64,000 nucleotides of DNA from Ophiura sarsii (GCA_035610835.1 CM069441.1:88175574-88239573); one strand, 5' to 3'. Shown: positions 39,401 through 49,771, counted from the stretch's first letter. Notes: generated by a model not told the origin, from the letters alone. Made by a program: numbers and translations.

Positions 39401-42400
39401 TCGGACTTTGTCTGTATGTAATATTATAATCAAATGTTTATTAAATGTTAAGTTAGTTCGTATTACATTATTCACGAAACAATTGATAATGCATACACTA
39501 TAGTTCGCCAAAATCGATGTCAGCCCAGATGGTGCCGGACCAGATGGTGCCGGACTGGGTGATTTCTTGCATTTATACACGATTTATGAACATTTGGGAC
39601 ATCATCATTTTTCAGAAAAATGCTCTTATTTGAGAACCACAGATCGCACAGAGGTATGCTTTGGCAATTTATCTTAGAAATACTTGTTCTTTCGAAATAT
39701 GTAGAAAAAAGAATGAAAACTCAAAAAAAGTTTTGCTTCTAAGACGTGTTGTTTTTGGCCTATTATGGTACCTTTTACTTGAAAAACTATCATTTTCACT
39801 CTATTTTCGCAGTTTTATTTGTCAATAAAGTTTCTTAAGATTACTACCATTAGGATAAAAGTACAATACAATATTTTAAATCAAATCTAAACACAATCAT
39901 GCTAGCCTTGGCCACTAAACTTTTGACGAATCATCAAAAGGGGCATTGTACTCTATGGTTAGCGGTGATAGCTTGACGGATGAGCAGTAGATACTGTCAA
40001 AACTACAGCATACCTAAACCAGAAATGTTTTAGAAATTGAAGTTGGTTCGTATTGGGTGTATTGTAGGAACAAGGATATGGTTACCACCGGTGTCACCTG
40101 CGGTATCCTGGACACAGGGAGGTAATCACCACGCTTCCAAGAGCCGTGTACATCTTACAGAACCGCAGACTTGACCTGACATGCATGGGACAAACGCCAT
40201 GCCGGGGGGGGGGGGGGGGGGGTCCCATAGAGTGTGTCAAGCGGACGTGCGCAGAAGGCGACCACTTGGTGTTAGAATCTTCGACAGATAACAAGAGGAG
40301 AATCACATGCCACGGTTTGAAGAATTACAGCGGGTGTTCACCTCCATGTATCACCACATGAATTGAAAGATCACATGAAATATCTCTCAAACAGACCCTT
40401 TTAAACCCAAACAGCTCTTCTAGAGCTACCATTACTGAAAACTAGAGAATAGTGAATTTGTGTCGGACTTTGTCTGTATGTAATATTATAATCAAATGTT
40501 TATTAAATGTTAAGTTAGTTCGTATTACATTATTCACGAAACAATTGATAACCAGATGGTGCCGGACTGGGTGATTTCTTGCATTTATACACGATTTATG
40601 AACATTTGGGACATCATCATTTTTCAGAAAAATGCTCTTATTTGAGAACCACAGATCGCACAGAGGTATGCTTTGGCAATTTATCTTAGAAATACTTGTT
40701 CTTTCGAAATATGTAGAAAAAAGAATGAAAACTCAAAAAAAGTTTTGCTTCGAAGACGTGTTGTTTTTGGCCTATTATGGTACCTTTTACTTGAAAAACT
40801 ATCATTTTCACTCTATTTTCGCAGTTTTATTTGTCAATAAAGTTTCTTAAGATTACTACCATTAGGATAAAAGTACAATACAATATTTTAAATCAAATCT
40901 AAACACAATCATGCTAGCCTTGGCCACTAAACTTTTGACGAATCATCAAAAGGGGCATTGTACTCTATGGTTAGCGGTGATAGCTTGACGGATGAGCAGT
41001 AGATACTGTCAAAACTACAGCATACCTAAACCAGAAATGTTTTAGAAATTGAAGTTGGTTCGTATTGGGTGTATTGTAGGAACAAGGATATGGTTACCAC
41101 CGGTGTCACCTGCGGTATCCTGGACACAGGGAGGTAATCACCACGCTTCCAAGAGCCGTGTACATCTTACAGAACCGCAGACTTGACCTGACATGCATGG
41201 GACAAACGCCATGCCGGGGGGGGGGGGTCCCATAGAGTGTGTCAAGCGGACGTGCGCAGAAGGCGACCACTTGGTGTTAGAATCTTCGACAGATAACAAG
41301 AGGAGAATCACATGCCACGGTTTGAAGAATTACAGCGGGTGTTCACCTCCATGTATCACCACATGAATTGAAAGATCACATGAAATATCTCTCAAACAGA
41401 CCCTTTTAAACCCAAACAGCTCTTCTAGAGCTACCATTACTGAAAACTAGAGAATAGTGAATTTGTGTCGGACTTTGTCTGTATGTAATATTATAATCAA
41501 ATGTTTATTAAATGTTAAGTTAGTTCGTATTACATTATTCACGAAACAATTGATAATGCATACACTATAGTTCGCCAAAATCGATGTCAGCCCAGATGGT
41601 GCCGGACCAGATGGTGCCGGACTGGGTGATTTCTTGCATTTATACACGATTTATGAACATTTGGGACATCATCATTTTTCAGAAAAATGCTCTTATTTGA
41701 GAACCACAGATCGCACAGAGGTATGCTTTGGCAATTTATCTTAGAAATACTTGTTCTTTCGAAATATGTAGAAAAAAGAATGAAAACTCAAAAAAAGTTT
41801 TGCTTCGAAGACGTGTTGTTTTTGGCCTATTATGGTACCTTTTACTTGAAAAACTATCATTTTCACTCTATTTTCGCAGTTTTATTTGTCAATAAAGTTT
41901 CTTAAGATTACTACCATTAGGATAAAAGTACAATACAATATTTTAAATCAAATCTAAACACAATCATGCTAGCCTTGGCCACTAAACTTTTGACGAATCA
42001 TCAAAAGGGGCATTGTACTCTATGGTTAGCGGTGAGAGCTTGACGGATGAGCAGTAGATACTGTCAAAACTACAGCATACCTAAACCAGAAATGTTTTAG
42101 AAATTGAAGTTGGTTCGTATTGGGTGTATTGTAGGAACAAGGATATGGTTACCACCGGTGTCACCTGCGGTATCCTGGACACAGGGAGGTAATCATCACG
42201 CTTCCAAGAGCCGTGTACATCTTACAGAACCGCAGACTTGACCTGACATGCATGGGACAAACGCCATGCCGGGGGGGGGGGGGGGGGGGGGGGGTCCCAT
42301 AGAGTGTGTCAAGCGGACGTGCGCAGAAGGCGACCACTTGGTGTTAGAATCTTCGACAGATAACAAGAGGAGAATCACATGCCACGGTTTGAAGAATTAC

Positions 42401-42870
42401 AGCGGGTGTTCACCTCCATGTATCACCACATGAATTGAAAGATCACATGAAATATCTCTCAAACAGACCCTTTTAAACCCAAACAGCTCTTCTAGAGCTA
42501 CCATTACTGAAAACTAGAGAATAGTGAATTTGTGTCGGACTTTGTCTGTATGTAATATTATAATCAAATGTTTATTAAATGTTAAGTTAGTTCGTATTAC
42601 ATTATTCACGAAACAATTGATAATGCATACACTATAGTTCGCCAAAATCGATGTTAGCCCAGATGGTGCCGGACCAGATGGTGCCGGACTGGGTGATTTC
42701 TTGCATTTATACACGATTTATGAACATTTGGGACATCATCATTTTTCAGAAAAATGCTCTTATTTGAGAACCACAGATCGCACAGAGGTATGCTTTGGCA
42801 ATTTATCTTAGAAATACTTGTTCTTTCGAAATATGTAGAAAAAAGAATGAAAACTCAAAAAAAGTTTTGC
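33458..42870 (+). repeat. higher-order duplication within the macrosatellite
   Basis: Units 24-27 and 29-32 show the same order of unit types (long, short, long, long) and the same G/T state at their starts (T, T, G, G). Units 27 and 32 alone share three substitutions: GTGAGAGC (36825, 42036), ATCATCACGC (36985, 42196) and GATGTTAGCC (37440, 42655). The offset is about 5.2 kb, or five units. Poly(G) lengths differ between the paired units (19/25, 23/19, 14/12, 20/24), so the tracts change faster than the rest. Confidence 0.85.
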
Positions 42871-42876
42871 TTCTAA

Positions 42877-43336
42877 GGGGGCACTACACTAAATCCTTGC
42901 GCGTTTGGTGTAGGGTTCGGAGAAATAGTACCTATATCAATTTGATCATCGTCCCAGGGGAAGCAAATAGAAGTAAATCTTGCTTATTTTTTATGAAAAA
43001 GATAGAATAGAACCTCAGCATTGCTAATGTGGTCAAAAATCGTCGGAATCGAATACGCACGGGAGCATAGGCTGCGGAAGGATATCGTTGCCGGAACCGG
43101 TGAGGAAGCGAAAATATCGGTTTAAAATGGTGAGGGCGCTGTTTAGGTGCCCGTAGCAAAAAAATTCATCTAGATGGGTCAAGAAAAATCAAGTTTAAAA
43201 TAAAATTCAACACATATCTAATACATTCATGCGAAATAAAAACTTCCATCATTGTTACGTGGGGTAAAAATACGGTCTTGAAAAAGGGCCGAAACGCGTG
43301 TATTTCAATGGGAGACGTATTTAGTGGTGTGCCCCC
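42877..43336 (+). mobile_element. right flanking TIR element (copy 2)
   Basis: It has the same ends and orientation as the left copy, 460 bp long. It differs from copy 1 by an A/T change near 43162 and an extra AT in the CACATATCTAATAC region near 43214. It is preceded by the array-derived TTCTAA and followed by TTAT and unrelated sequence. Confidence 0.8.
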
Positions 43337-43429
43337 TTATTAGCCCTAACCAGCCAGGCTATGTTCTCGCGGTGTGGAAACCGGGGGAGGGGGACAAAGT
43401 TTGATTTTTTAAACCAAATAATCGCCGTG

Positions 43430-43505
43430 AAACCCCTTGGAATTGACCCCCGAAACCTCTGATCACCGCGCCGCGTCCCTAACCACTCGGCTAACCTGCC
43501 AACGC
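43430..43505 (-). repeat. tRNA-derived SINE or tRNA pseudogene
   Basis: Read on the minus strand, the segment has a good A box (GGTTAGCCGAGTGGTTAGG, ending near 43482) and, about 35 bases on, a degenerate B box (GGGTCAATTCC, near 43439-43449). A conceptual translation of this strand gives the kind of peptide (RLAEWLG, RGSIPRG) that tRNA-like sequences often yield. No T-run terminator follows directly. Unlikely to be a functional tRNA because the T-arm is disrupted. Confidence 0.6.
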
Positions 43506-43690
43506 TCACCTGGGCAGCGATTTTGTACACACATATCAGCTTGGTTGATGACGTCATCGAATCATATGCTATAGAATGCGTGTGGACATTGTGTTTTGCT
43601 TTAGTGAATCGAAGTGTAGGAAGGTTAGGGTTTTAAAGAACATTCAAGTGTATTAACATCAAATTGTATAGTAATTTTTTTCTCTAAAAG

Positions 43691-43917
43691 TGTCCATAGC
43701 CAAAAAAAGAAAAAAAAGAAAAAAAGAAAAGGTAATCGACCTACCGACCCACTTTTTTCAACTCTTGTTTGGGCAAACAAACCTTTTTTTAGGCCTTATT
43801 TTCAGTTTCAGCTGTAGGGGGGGGGGGGGGGGGGGGTTGTTAGGTAATTTTAACATACAAGTCTCGAATTTGTCCCAACTCCCCCTCCACCATAAATAAT
43901 GAACGGTCCCTATGCAT
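43691..43917 (-). repeat. compact copy of the split dispersed repeat
   Basis: The reverse complement contains, in order, AGGGACC, TTCATTATTTATGGTGGAGG, a C-run, AGGCCTAAAAAAAGG, TTTGTTTGCCCAAAC, GGGTCGGTAGG and a long C/T tract, matching both ends of 5545-9171. It holds a 20-base G run on the + strand (43817-43836). Confidence 0.65.
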
Positions 43918-44009
43918 ACATTTAGTGTATTCTTCCGAGTATCAGTTCAACAACAAAGTATCATCTCGTAACCATGTGATCTCTGTAATTGCCTGAAATT
44001 AGATTAAAT

Positions 44010-47000
44010 TAGGCCTATACATTTCAGACATTACATTTTAAGTAATTTTGACAATAAAATTCACCATTTTCGATTATTTGGGGGACAAAATCAGGGCTGT
44101 CAACTTTTTGGATTTGCTGGGAGGGAGAGATAGGCTTACAGACTCCACAAAAAACATATGAATTCCTTAGCGCAACTTAAGGGGGCTGTCAAGTGTAATT
44201 TCGTATTTTCCAGGAATTTCACTTTTCTTCATTTTTCAAAACTTCAGAGTGTTATCTATCAGTACATGCAAAGAAATTTTCAATTTTGAAATTCCAAAAG
44301 CCTATTTAGAAGGATTTAAATCCCTTATTGTGATCATTGACAAAGTAGAATGGAAAAGTCTGCCCGCAGGGGATCAGCGAAACTCCCATGCGCCGCGTAT
44401 CCCGTGTTTTGTTTTTCACGCAAATTGGCACGCGCCAGTTCGCTTAAAATACGCGACGCTGTTATTTCGAAAGCCGTCAGTGCGTGCTGCGTTACCCGCT
44501 ATGTTTTTGCCGCGTTTGAGTGCTTGTTCATACGCATTGTTTACGCATCGGAGGCCCGACTTATCAAACCGTCATTTTTGCCGGGGTGTGGCTGAGCCTG
44601 AAAGCAAGTAGGCCTATTAGTAAAACAAGGCTTTAGCACAAGCGTTAGTGTCAAGGAGTTTGGAAAGAGAGAAGGAAAAAAGATAAAAAATAAAGGACAG
44701 AGAAAGATTTTGAATCCATGATCGGAGTGACACATTGTAAGGAGATCAACAAGACTTACACCGGGTTTTATCCGAAGACGTTAATGTTTTGTTTTTGTTT
44801 GGCCTTTCGATGTTGTAGGCCTACAAGTCCGTTCCACCCGCCCGTCCATCCAATAGGCCTACCTGTTTATCTATTTATTGTCATTACTGAATATGGTAGG
44901 CCTATTACTTCGTATCGTTGTTAAGTTAGCTAGTTCTCAGTTAGTTCAACTCGGTGTACTAATTTGTCATTCAGTTATATCAAACATAATTATAAGTGCC
45001 GTTTTACCTAGGCCTACATGGGCATGATCGGAGAAGCATCCTCGGGCCGATGAGCCGATGCTATCAATGGTTCACATGGTTATCTCATAATAGTCTAACT
45101 TTGTATAGTACATGTATTTGCACACGCGGCAATCAAACACACGACATGTGGAGTTCGGGGTGTATAGCAAGGACGCTCTAATTATATATCCTGGGTGTAT
45201 AGGGCCATGGAGAGCAGGGATGGACAGCCTCTCCTGACATGTATTTTAATATACTATCCATTATGAGCTCATTTATTCAGTTGCGTTCGGGTCTAAGGCC
45301 CCGCTGTTAGGCCTACGGTTTGGTTGGTGACATGCCATATAAGACAAAATAAGTTCCAAGATAACCAGAAGTAGGCCTATACGGCCAAACAAGTCATGTT
45401 TCTATAAAATCCTCCTAAAATGTCATAGTTAAATTGAATAATATAAAATTCTGGAACATTCCAAATGAAATTCGGACTGAACAAAGAACAGAGATCTTCC
45501 CATTTCGATCGCTAAATGCCCATCATTCATATTTTGAATCAATGAAACGTCCGAATGTTCTAGACTGAAAGCAAAGGTGGAAGGGATGGGATTATGGTGG
45601 GAGAGCCTGGAGAGGATGCTCTATATTTCTGCCCCTCGGACCCACCCCAATAAAAAAATAGGGTAACATCGGTTTGGTTTATCACGAAGTTATGAGATGT
45701 AAACAATAGGCCTGATTAATTAAATGTGTGGTTGCACCTTTGATATCCTTGTACTTTGGTGTCCTCTCAATAAAAAAAAAAATCAATCTAGGTATAGGTG
45801 ACAAGGCAATTCATAGGGATAGCCAATAAATAATAAAACCATGCAGTAATGGAAATACCGAATACTGTATATAGGCCTAGCACTAGAGCTAATTGTTAAA
45901 TAATGACCGTGTTTTCAACGTTATCATTGTTTTCTTCAGTAGATAGCAAACTACTTTTATAAGAGATCCAACCGAAATGCTTAATAGAGCTATTGTTATA
46001 ACACTGAACAATCACTATTTAATAATTATCTTTGGTAGATAGCAATTCAAATCAATTTTTAAAAGGATCCAAGTCCATTCTAATGGAAAATACTCATCAT
46101 TTAACTACTGTGAAATGTGCTCCATTACCCGCCAGTGGCGTATCTGATGAGATCGCTTGTCAGAGGGGGAAATGGTATCTTCCCGGTAGGCTTTAACTTT
46201 ACAGGCTGAGGATTGCCGCCGCCGCCGAGTCCGACATTTGAAAACGGGGAGGGTGGGGGTGTTCTCAAAATCCACCCCATCCGATTCAAATTGGGGCCCT
46301 TGCTCCCCCAACCCACTGTATTTACAGAAAATAAAACCTTTTAGCCCGGTAGTTTGAGCTGTTCTACCCGGTCAAATCCGTCGAGGGGGGACACTCTGCT
46401 GATACGCTACTGTTACTCGTTCGCTTGACAGTTTACCCATAGACAATTCATATAGTCATTTTACAAACCGTTAAATTTATTTTCCTGCTTCATTAAACAT
46501 TAGACCTATCGGACATATATTTCAGTTTCTTTTTCGGTGGCGCTGGCATAACGAGGATCAAGTTCAGGTGGCATGTTGTGGCCTTTTACTATTTATGATG
46601 AAATTACAATTCGTGACGTGACTCATATTAATCATGTTAATCAGAAGCTTACCCGATTCCGTCTCTTTAAATATCTGAGGTAGAAGAAGAGAAAACATGT
46701 AGGCCTAGAGCCTACCAAACGACAGGTCTTAAATTAAATCTTCATCACATTTCTAGTGCTTTCTCTCTGTTTCCAATTTTTCTCTCTCCTTTACTAAGTC
46801 CTTTATCTAGGATAGGTGTTGATTTTTACACCCAGACTACTCACTAATCCCGCCACGGTGCATTTTTAAATGATCACATTGATAAAGACTCGGACTACAC
46901 TGGCCTATAATGATAAACTCTGATGTCAACCGGTTCAACGCGCACGCGTCACCATTTATTTTGCCAACTCAAAACATTCCGCGCGCGTCTGCGCTCATTG

Positions 47001-47445
47001 TCGATTAACGCACGCGCTTGAATGCGTTACGCTTCCCGGAAATTGTGAACGCACTTCGAATGCGCATAAAATGGTATGGCTTCTTTTTCAAACTCGACAT
47101 CATGAAAAAGGTGTTTTTTAACACACATTTGAGGTTATTTTGATACCAAGAAAAGAACGGTTTGTAATGAAACTTTGCACGAAGTTGGGGATTTATATGT
47201 TTCCCACAATATCTAAAGAACAGGATTTGAAATACGTGTATTTCCCCGTAAACCATGATCAAACGGCGGTATTGTCACTTTTCACATTCATCGGTTGATT
47301 TCTTTATGTTCATTTTTGAGTAAAAATACGATTTACAGACACGATAACTCAATACAAACTGCATCTGATGGACAGCAAGTAAGTTTAACGCAACAACCAT
47401 GATCTTCCCCAGGTTCCATTTTTTTTGTTTTTTGTTTTAGGCCTA
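44010..47445. repeat. cluster of the palindromic octamer TAGGCCTA
   Basis: TAGGCCTA starts at 44010, 44609, 44816, 44854, 44897, 45009, 45308, 45372, 45872, 46700 and 47438. An octamer is expected far less than once in this length by chance. The flanking bases differ from copy to copy, so they are not units of one tandem array. Confidence 0.7.
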
Positions 47446-47843
47446 TTTCCCGATTTTTCGGATCATTTTGTGGAAATTCACGTTTGTTGTATTTAAAAAT
47501 CCCATTTTGTTGCCTTATTTGGTCAATAAATAAAAAAATATCTCAGATATCAAAAAACAAAAAAAATGGAACCCGGGTAATTTTCTTAAGATTACAAAAA
47601 TCGTAAAAGGACAGATTTTCAGAAAATATTTTTTTGGTTACCTTGTCCGAATTGAAGACTGGTCAAAATTCTCGTTTTTTATGATTTTCTCCAAAATGGT
47701 TCTTTTTAGAGCAATTTTATGTTCATGGTTAGATTTATTGAACCCTTTCCTTCAAAAAAATGTATACTTGTATATGGAATATATGAATAATTACGTAGTT
47801 ACGGCAGTTTTACGGAAGCTATTTCTGACACTTGACAGCCCCC
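44181..47843. mobile_element. 3.66-kb TTAA-flanked TIR element
   Basis: TTAA (44177-44180) precedes GGGGGCTGTCAAGTGT, and the exact inverted sequence ends at 47843 followed by TTAA (47844-47847). Sixteen perfect terminal bases with a TTAA duplication fit the piggyBac or Kolobok style of insertion. The interior has CpG-rich strips (about 44340-44560 and 46930-47060), a cluster of TAGGCCTA, and a nested hAT-like MITE (46133-46412). The longest frame, 120 codons at 44249-44611, resembles no transposase I know. It is therefore probably non-autonomous, or its gene is broken. Confidence 0.75.
46133..46412. mobile_element. hAT-like MITE, older copy
   Basis: The ends are CAGTGGCGTATC and GATACGCTACTG, inverted with one mismatch. 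The flanking octamers TTACCCGC and TTACTCGT agree at six of eight positions, as expected of a decayed 8-bp target duplication. It is inserted inside the TTAA-flanked element. The minus-strand frames here (46105-46316) are chance. Confidence 0.7.
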
Positions 47844-48940
47844 TTAAGAGAAAAATCAACCGTGCGCTGCCTTTCACAGTTTTTTGCCCCTAAAATCATC
47901 AGATTTCTAAGGTCTAAAAATCATAGCTCAGCGATCAAATATCCTATAATTTTCGTTGTTGTTGTAAAATGAAGCTGATATTGTTATGCTTTTTTTAGTA
48001 TATTATTTGTATTTTAAAAAAATCTACCGTTAGGAGGATCTCAAAGTGAAAAGTGCTAGTTTGGTTCGTTTTACAGTGCATCAATGCTATTTTCGGCAAA
48101 TACGCTCTTCCAAAACGATCCCTAAATGTTGTAACTTTGCGAGTTGCGACCCGATGCCCGATAAACTTAGTTTAAGTTCCGATTAGGAGAGCAGGGACTC
48201 TATTCTCATGTCTGTAAAAGTCATAATGATTGGTCAAAAGAAAGGTCAGAGGATTTAGAGATGAAAAATAAACCAATTAGAGTTGAGTCATTCGCTTGTG
48301 CAGAATCAGGGATGAACATGAAATATCTTGAACCAATTTTGTCTCACATGAGAAAATAGGTTAAATAGTTCCCTGTTACATACAATTTACATTTGATTGA
48401 AAGCAGAAGTCTTCCTCTTTCCAACCATGTCTTTTAACTTCTCGACAGAGATAAATGAGAGAAACTATGATTAAAAGAGTGCAACTTGGTTTAAATTTAT
48501 TGAGCATTTTCACAATTTGTGTGTAGGTGAAATGCGTAACAGACAATAGATTGGTATTGACTTTGTATTGTTCTCAGTTGTTGGAAAGTCAACAAAGCAT
48601 ATAACCAGCAACATAAACGCTGTTAAGTGTTATATGGCTGAATTAAAGTGTTATGAAAAATCCGCACGAAAAATGCATGGTCAAAGTCGCAAATGTACCG
48701 ACGGAAGCTAGTATAAAGGCGTTGATTCACATTTCAATTGAGGTAATTTTGTTGAGGCGGGAGATTTTATATGCTAGGCGGGAGTGCGGGAGAAAGAGTG
48801 TCTATGCGGGAGACTCCCGCCTAATGCGGGAGAGTTGACAGCCCTGGACTCACAAAATGGGGTGTGGGGATCGTGACTCATAGAAGAAATGATAGTATAC
48901 GGTATTTATCATTGAAGAGGGGGACCCCCATCAGCCACGA

Positions 48941-48962
48941 CCCCCCCCCCCCCCCCCCCCCC
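48941..48962 (+). repeat. poly(C) run of 22
   Basis: Uninterrupted C tract just outside the right end of the 4.75-kb element. A shorter C run lies at 49022-49030. Confidence 0.9.
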
Positions 48963-49057
48963 ACGGAGCTCAAGCCCCATCGCATTTGTCCCCAAACAAT
49001 CGAAAAATATCCACCCCTCCTCCCCCCCCCGGCAGCGATTTTCTTTTACCTATCAAC

Positions 49058-49132
49058 AAAAAAGAAAGAAAAAAGTCAACTGATTTTACACAATTTGTAT
49101 AAAATCAGTTGACTTTTTTTCTTTCTTTTTTC
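49058..49132. repeat. long hairpin next to the assembly gap
   Basis: The left arm is an A/G-rich strip followed by GTCAACTGATTTTA. The right arm is TAAAATCAGTTGAC followed by the matching C/T-rich strip, with a loop of about a dozen bases. Each arm is about 30 bp and nearly perfect. An identical copy lies beyond the gap at about 49292-49366. Confidence 0.8.
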
Positions 49133-49157
49133 GAATAATTTTATTCAGTGAATTTTG

Positions 49158-49257
49158 NNNNNNNNNNNNNNNNNNNNNNNNNNNNNNNNNNNNNNNNNNN
49201 NNNNNNNNNNNNNNNNNNNNNNNNNNNNNNNNNNNNNNNNNNNNNNNNNNNNNNNNN
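49158..49257. other. assembly gap of 100 N
   Basis: Exactly 100 N, a conventional placeholder for a gap of unknown size. The 134 bp before the gap (49024-49157) and the 134 bp after it (49258-49391) are identical, so the two contig ends overlap or form a tandem duplication. The true distance is unknown. Frames across the Ns are meaningless. Confidence 0.97.
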
Positions 49258-49730
49258 CCCCCCCGGCAGCGATTTTCTTTTACCTATCAACAAAAAAGAA
49301 AGAAAAAAGTCAACTGATTTTACACAATTTGTATAAAATCAGTTGACTTTTTTTCTTTCTTTTTTCGAATAATTTTATTCAGTGAATTTTGCTTTATTCT
49401 GTATTAAAACGGAATAAATAAATTTTACAAATGTCGATTAGTAAAAAAAAAATCGCCCCCGCCCCACGCCAGTGGCACGCTCCCGACTCAAACTTACCAA
49501 AACAACAATTTAAAATCACCCAAAAGAACGGGAAATAATCGCTTCTGATTAGTAACTTATGATGGTAATGATAGAATGAATACATAAAAGTATTAAATAA
49601 TAGAGAAATATGAAATTCAATTTTTGAAACAAGTGCCGGGTTGACACTGCCCCTATAAAAATACATCACTAGCCCAACTTGGAATCAGACTCAGTCTACT
49701 TTATATATTCCAAGAGCCCATCGACGACGC

Positions 49731-49771
49731 AATTTTTTTTTGGGGGGGAGGGGGGGGGGGGGCGGGGGGCG
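49731..49771 (+). repeat. T run followed by G-rich tract
   Basis: T residues are followed by about 30 nearly pure G with single A or C interruptions. Possible G-quadruplex former. Confidence 0.8.

Larger units (their letters stand above)
9981..42876 (+). repeat. macrosatellite: 32 tandem units of about 1.01-1.07 kb
   Basis: Units start at TTC(G/T)AA at 9981, 10999, 12012, 13019, 14031, 15045, 16063, 17079, 18088, 19100, 20108, 21123, 22134, 23142, 24157, 25168, 26182, 27237, 28302, 29362, 30421, 31434, 32445, 33458, 34520, 35536, 36593, 37656, 38669, 39737, 40749 and 41804. The last unit ends at 42870, followed by a terminal TTCTAA. Each has one poly(G) tract; G counts in order are 25, 18, 14, 19, 21, 25, 23, 16, 19, 15, 22, 18, 15, 22, 18, 21, 12, 22, 17, 16, 20, 18, 20, 19, 23, 14, 20, 20, 25, 19, 12, 24. 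Without the tract, units 1-16, 21-23, 25, 28 and 30 are 993 bp (unit 2 is 995) and units 17-20, 24, 26, 27, 29, 31 and 32 are 1043 bp. Frames of 60-73 codons around the tract depend on its length modulo three, so no protein is conserved. I recognise no RNA gene. Confidence 0.95.
9519..43340. mobile_element. composite: TIR element, 32-unit macrosatellite, TIR element
   Basis: Two nearly identical 458/460-bp elements in the same orientation (9523-9980 and 42877-43336) bracket a tandem array of exactly 32 complete units. TTAT lies directly outside both outer ends (9519-9522 and 43337-43340). The inner flanks also match each other: TTCGAA follows the left element and TTCTAA precedes the right one, and the same hexamer stands at every unit-unit junction. 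The composite therefore looks like one event, either transposition between outer ends or recombination of a circular array with a resident element. No enzyme that could do this is encoded here. Confidence 0.75.
44092..48846. mobile_element. 4.75-kb element with CAGGGCTGTCAACT ends
   Basis: The ends CAGGGCTGTCAACT (44092) and AGTTGACAGCCCTG (to 48846) are perfect inverted repeats of the hAT-like CAGGG type. GACAAAAT precedes the left end. The right flank reads GACTCACAAAATGG, which equals GACAAAAT if a 4-bp insertion TCAC is allowed, so the target duplication is only suggestive. GCGGGAG repeats line the right end (48758-48834). A TTAA-flanked element occupies most of the interior. No transposase was recognised. 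Confidence 0.55.

Noticed and set aside
9981..42876. Array as a 5S rDNA, snRNA or histone cluster
   Set aside because: I found no 5S A/C-box region, Sm site or histone frame on either strand of the unit. The only polyadenylation-like word is AATAAA, which is common in AT-rich DNA.
9981..42876. Tandem units as a CRISPR-like array
   Set aside because: The repeats are about 1 kb with no unique spacers, and the genome is clearly eukaryotic.
9523..43336. Reading the two direct 458/460-bp copies as LTRs of a retrotransposon
   Set aside because: They start GGGGG and end CCCCC rather than TG...CA, carry their own inverted ends, and the interior has no primer-binding site, gag or pol.
49148..49346. 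Frames spanning the N gap
   Set aside because: Most residues are unknown because they are translated from Ns.
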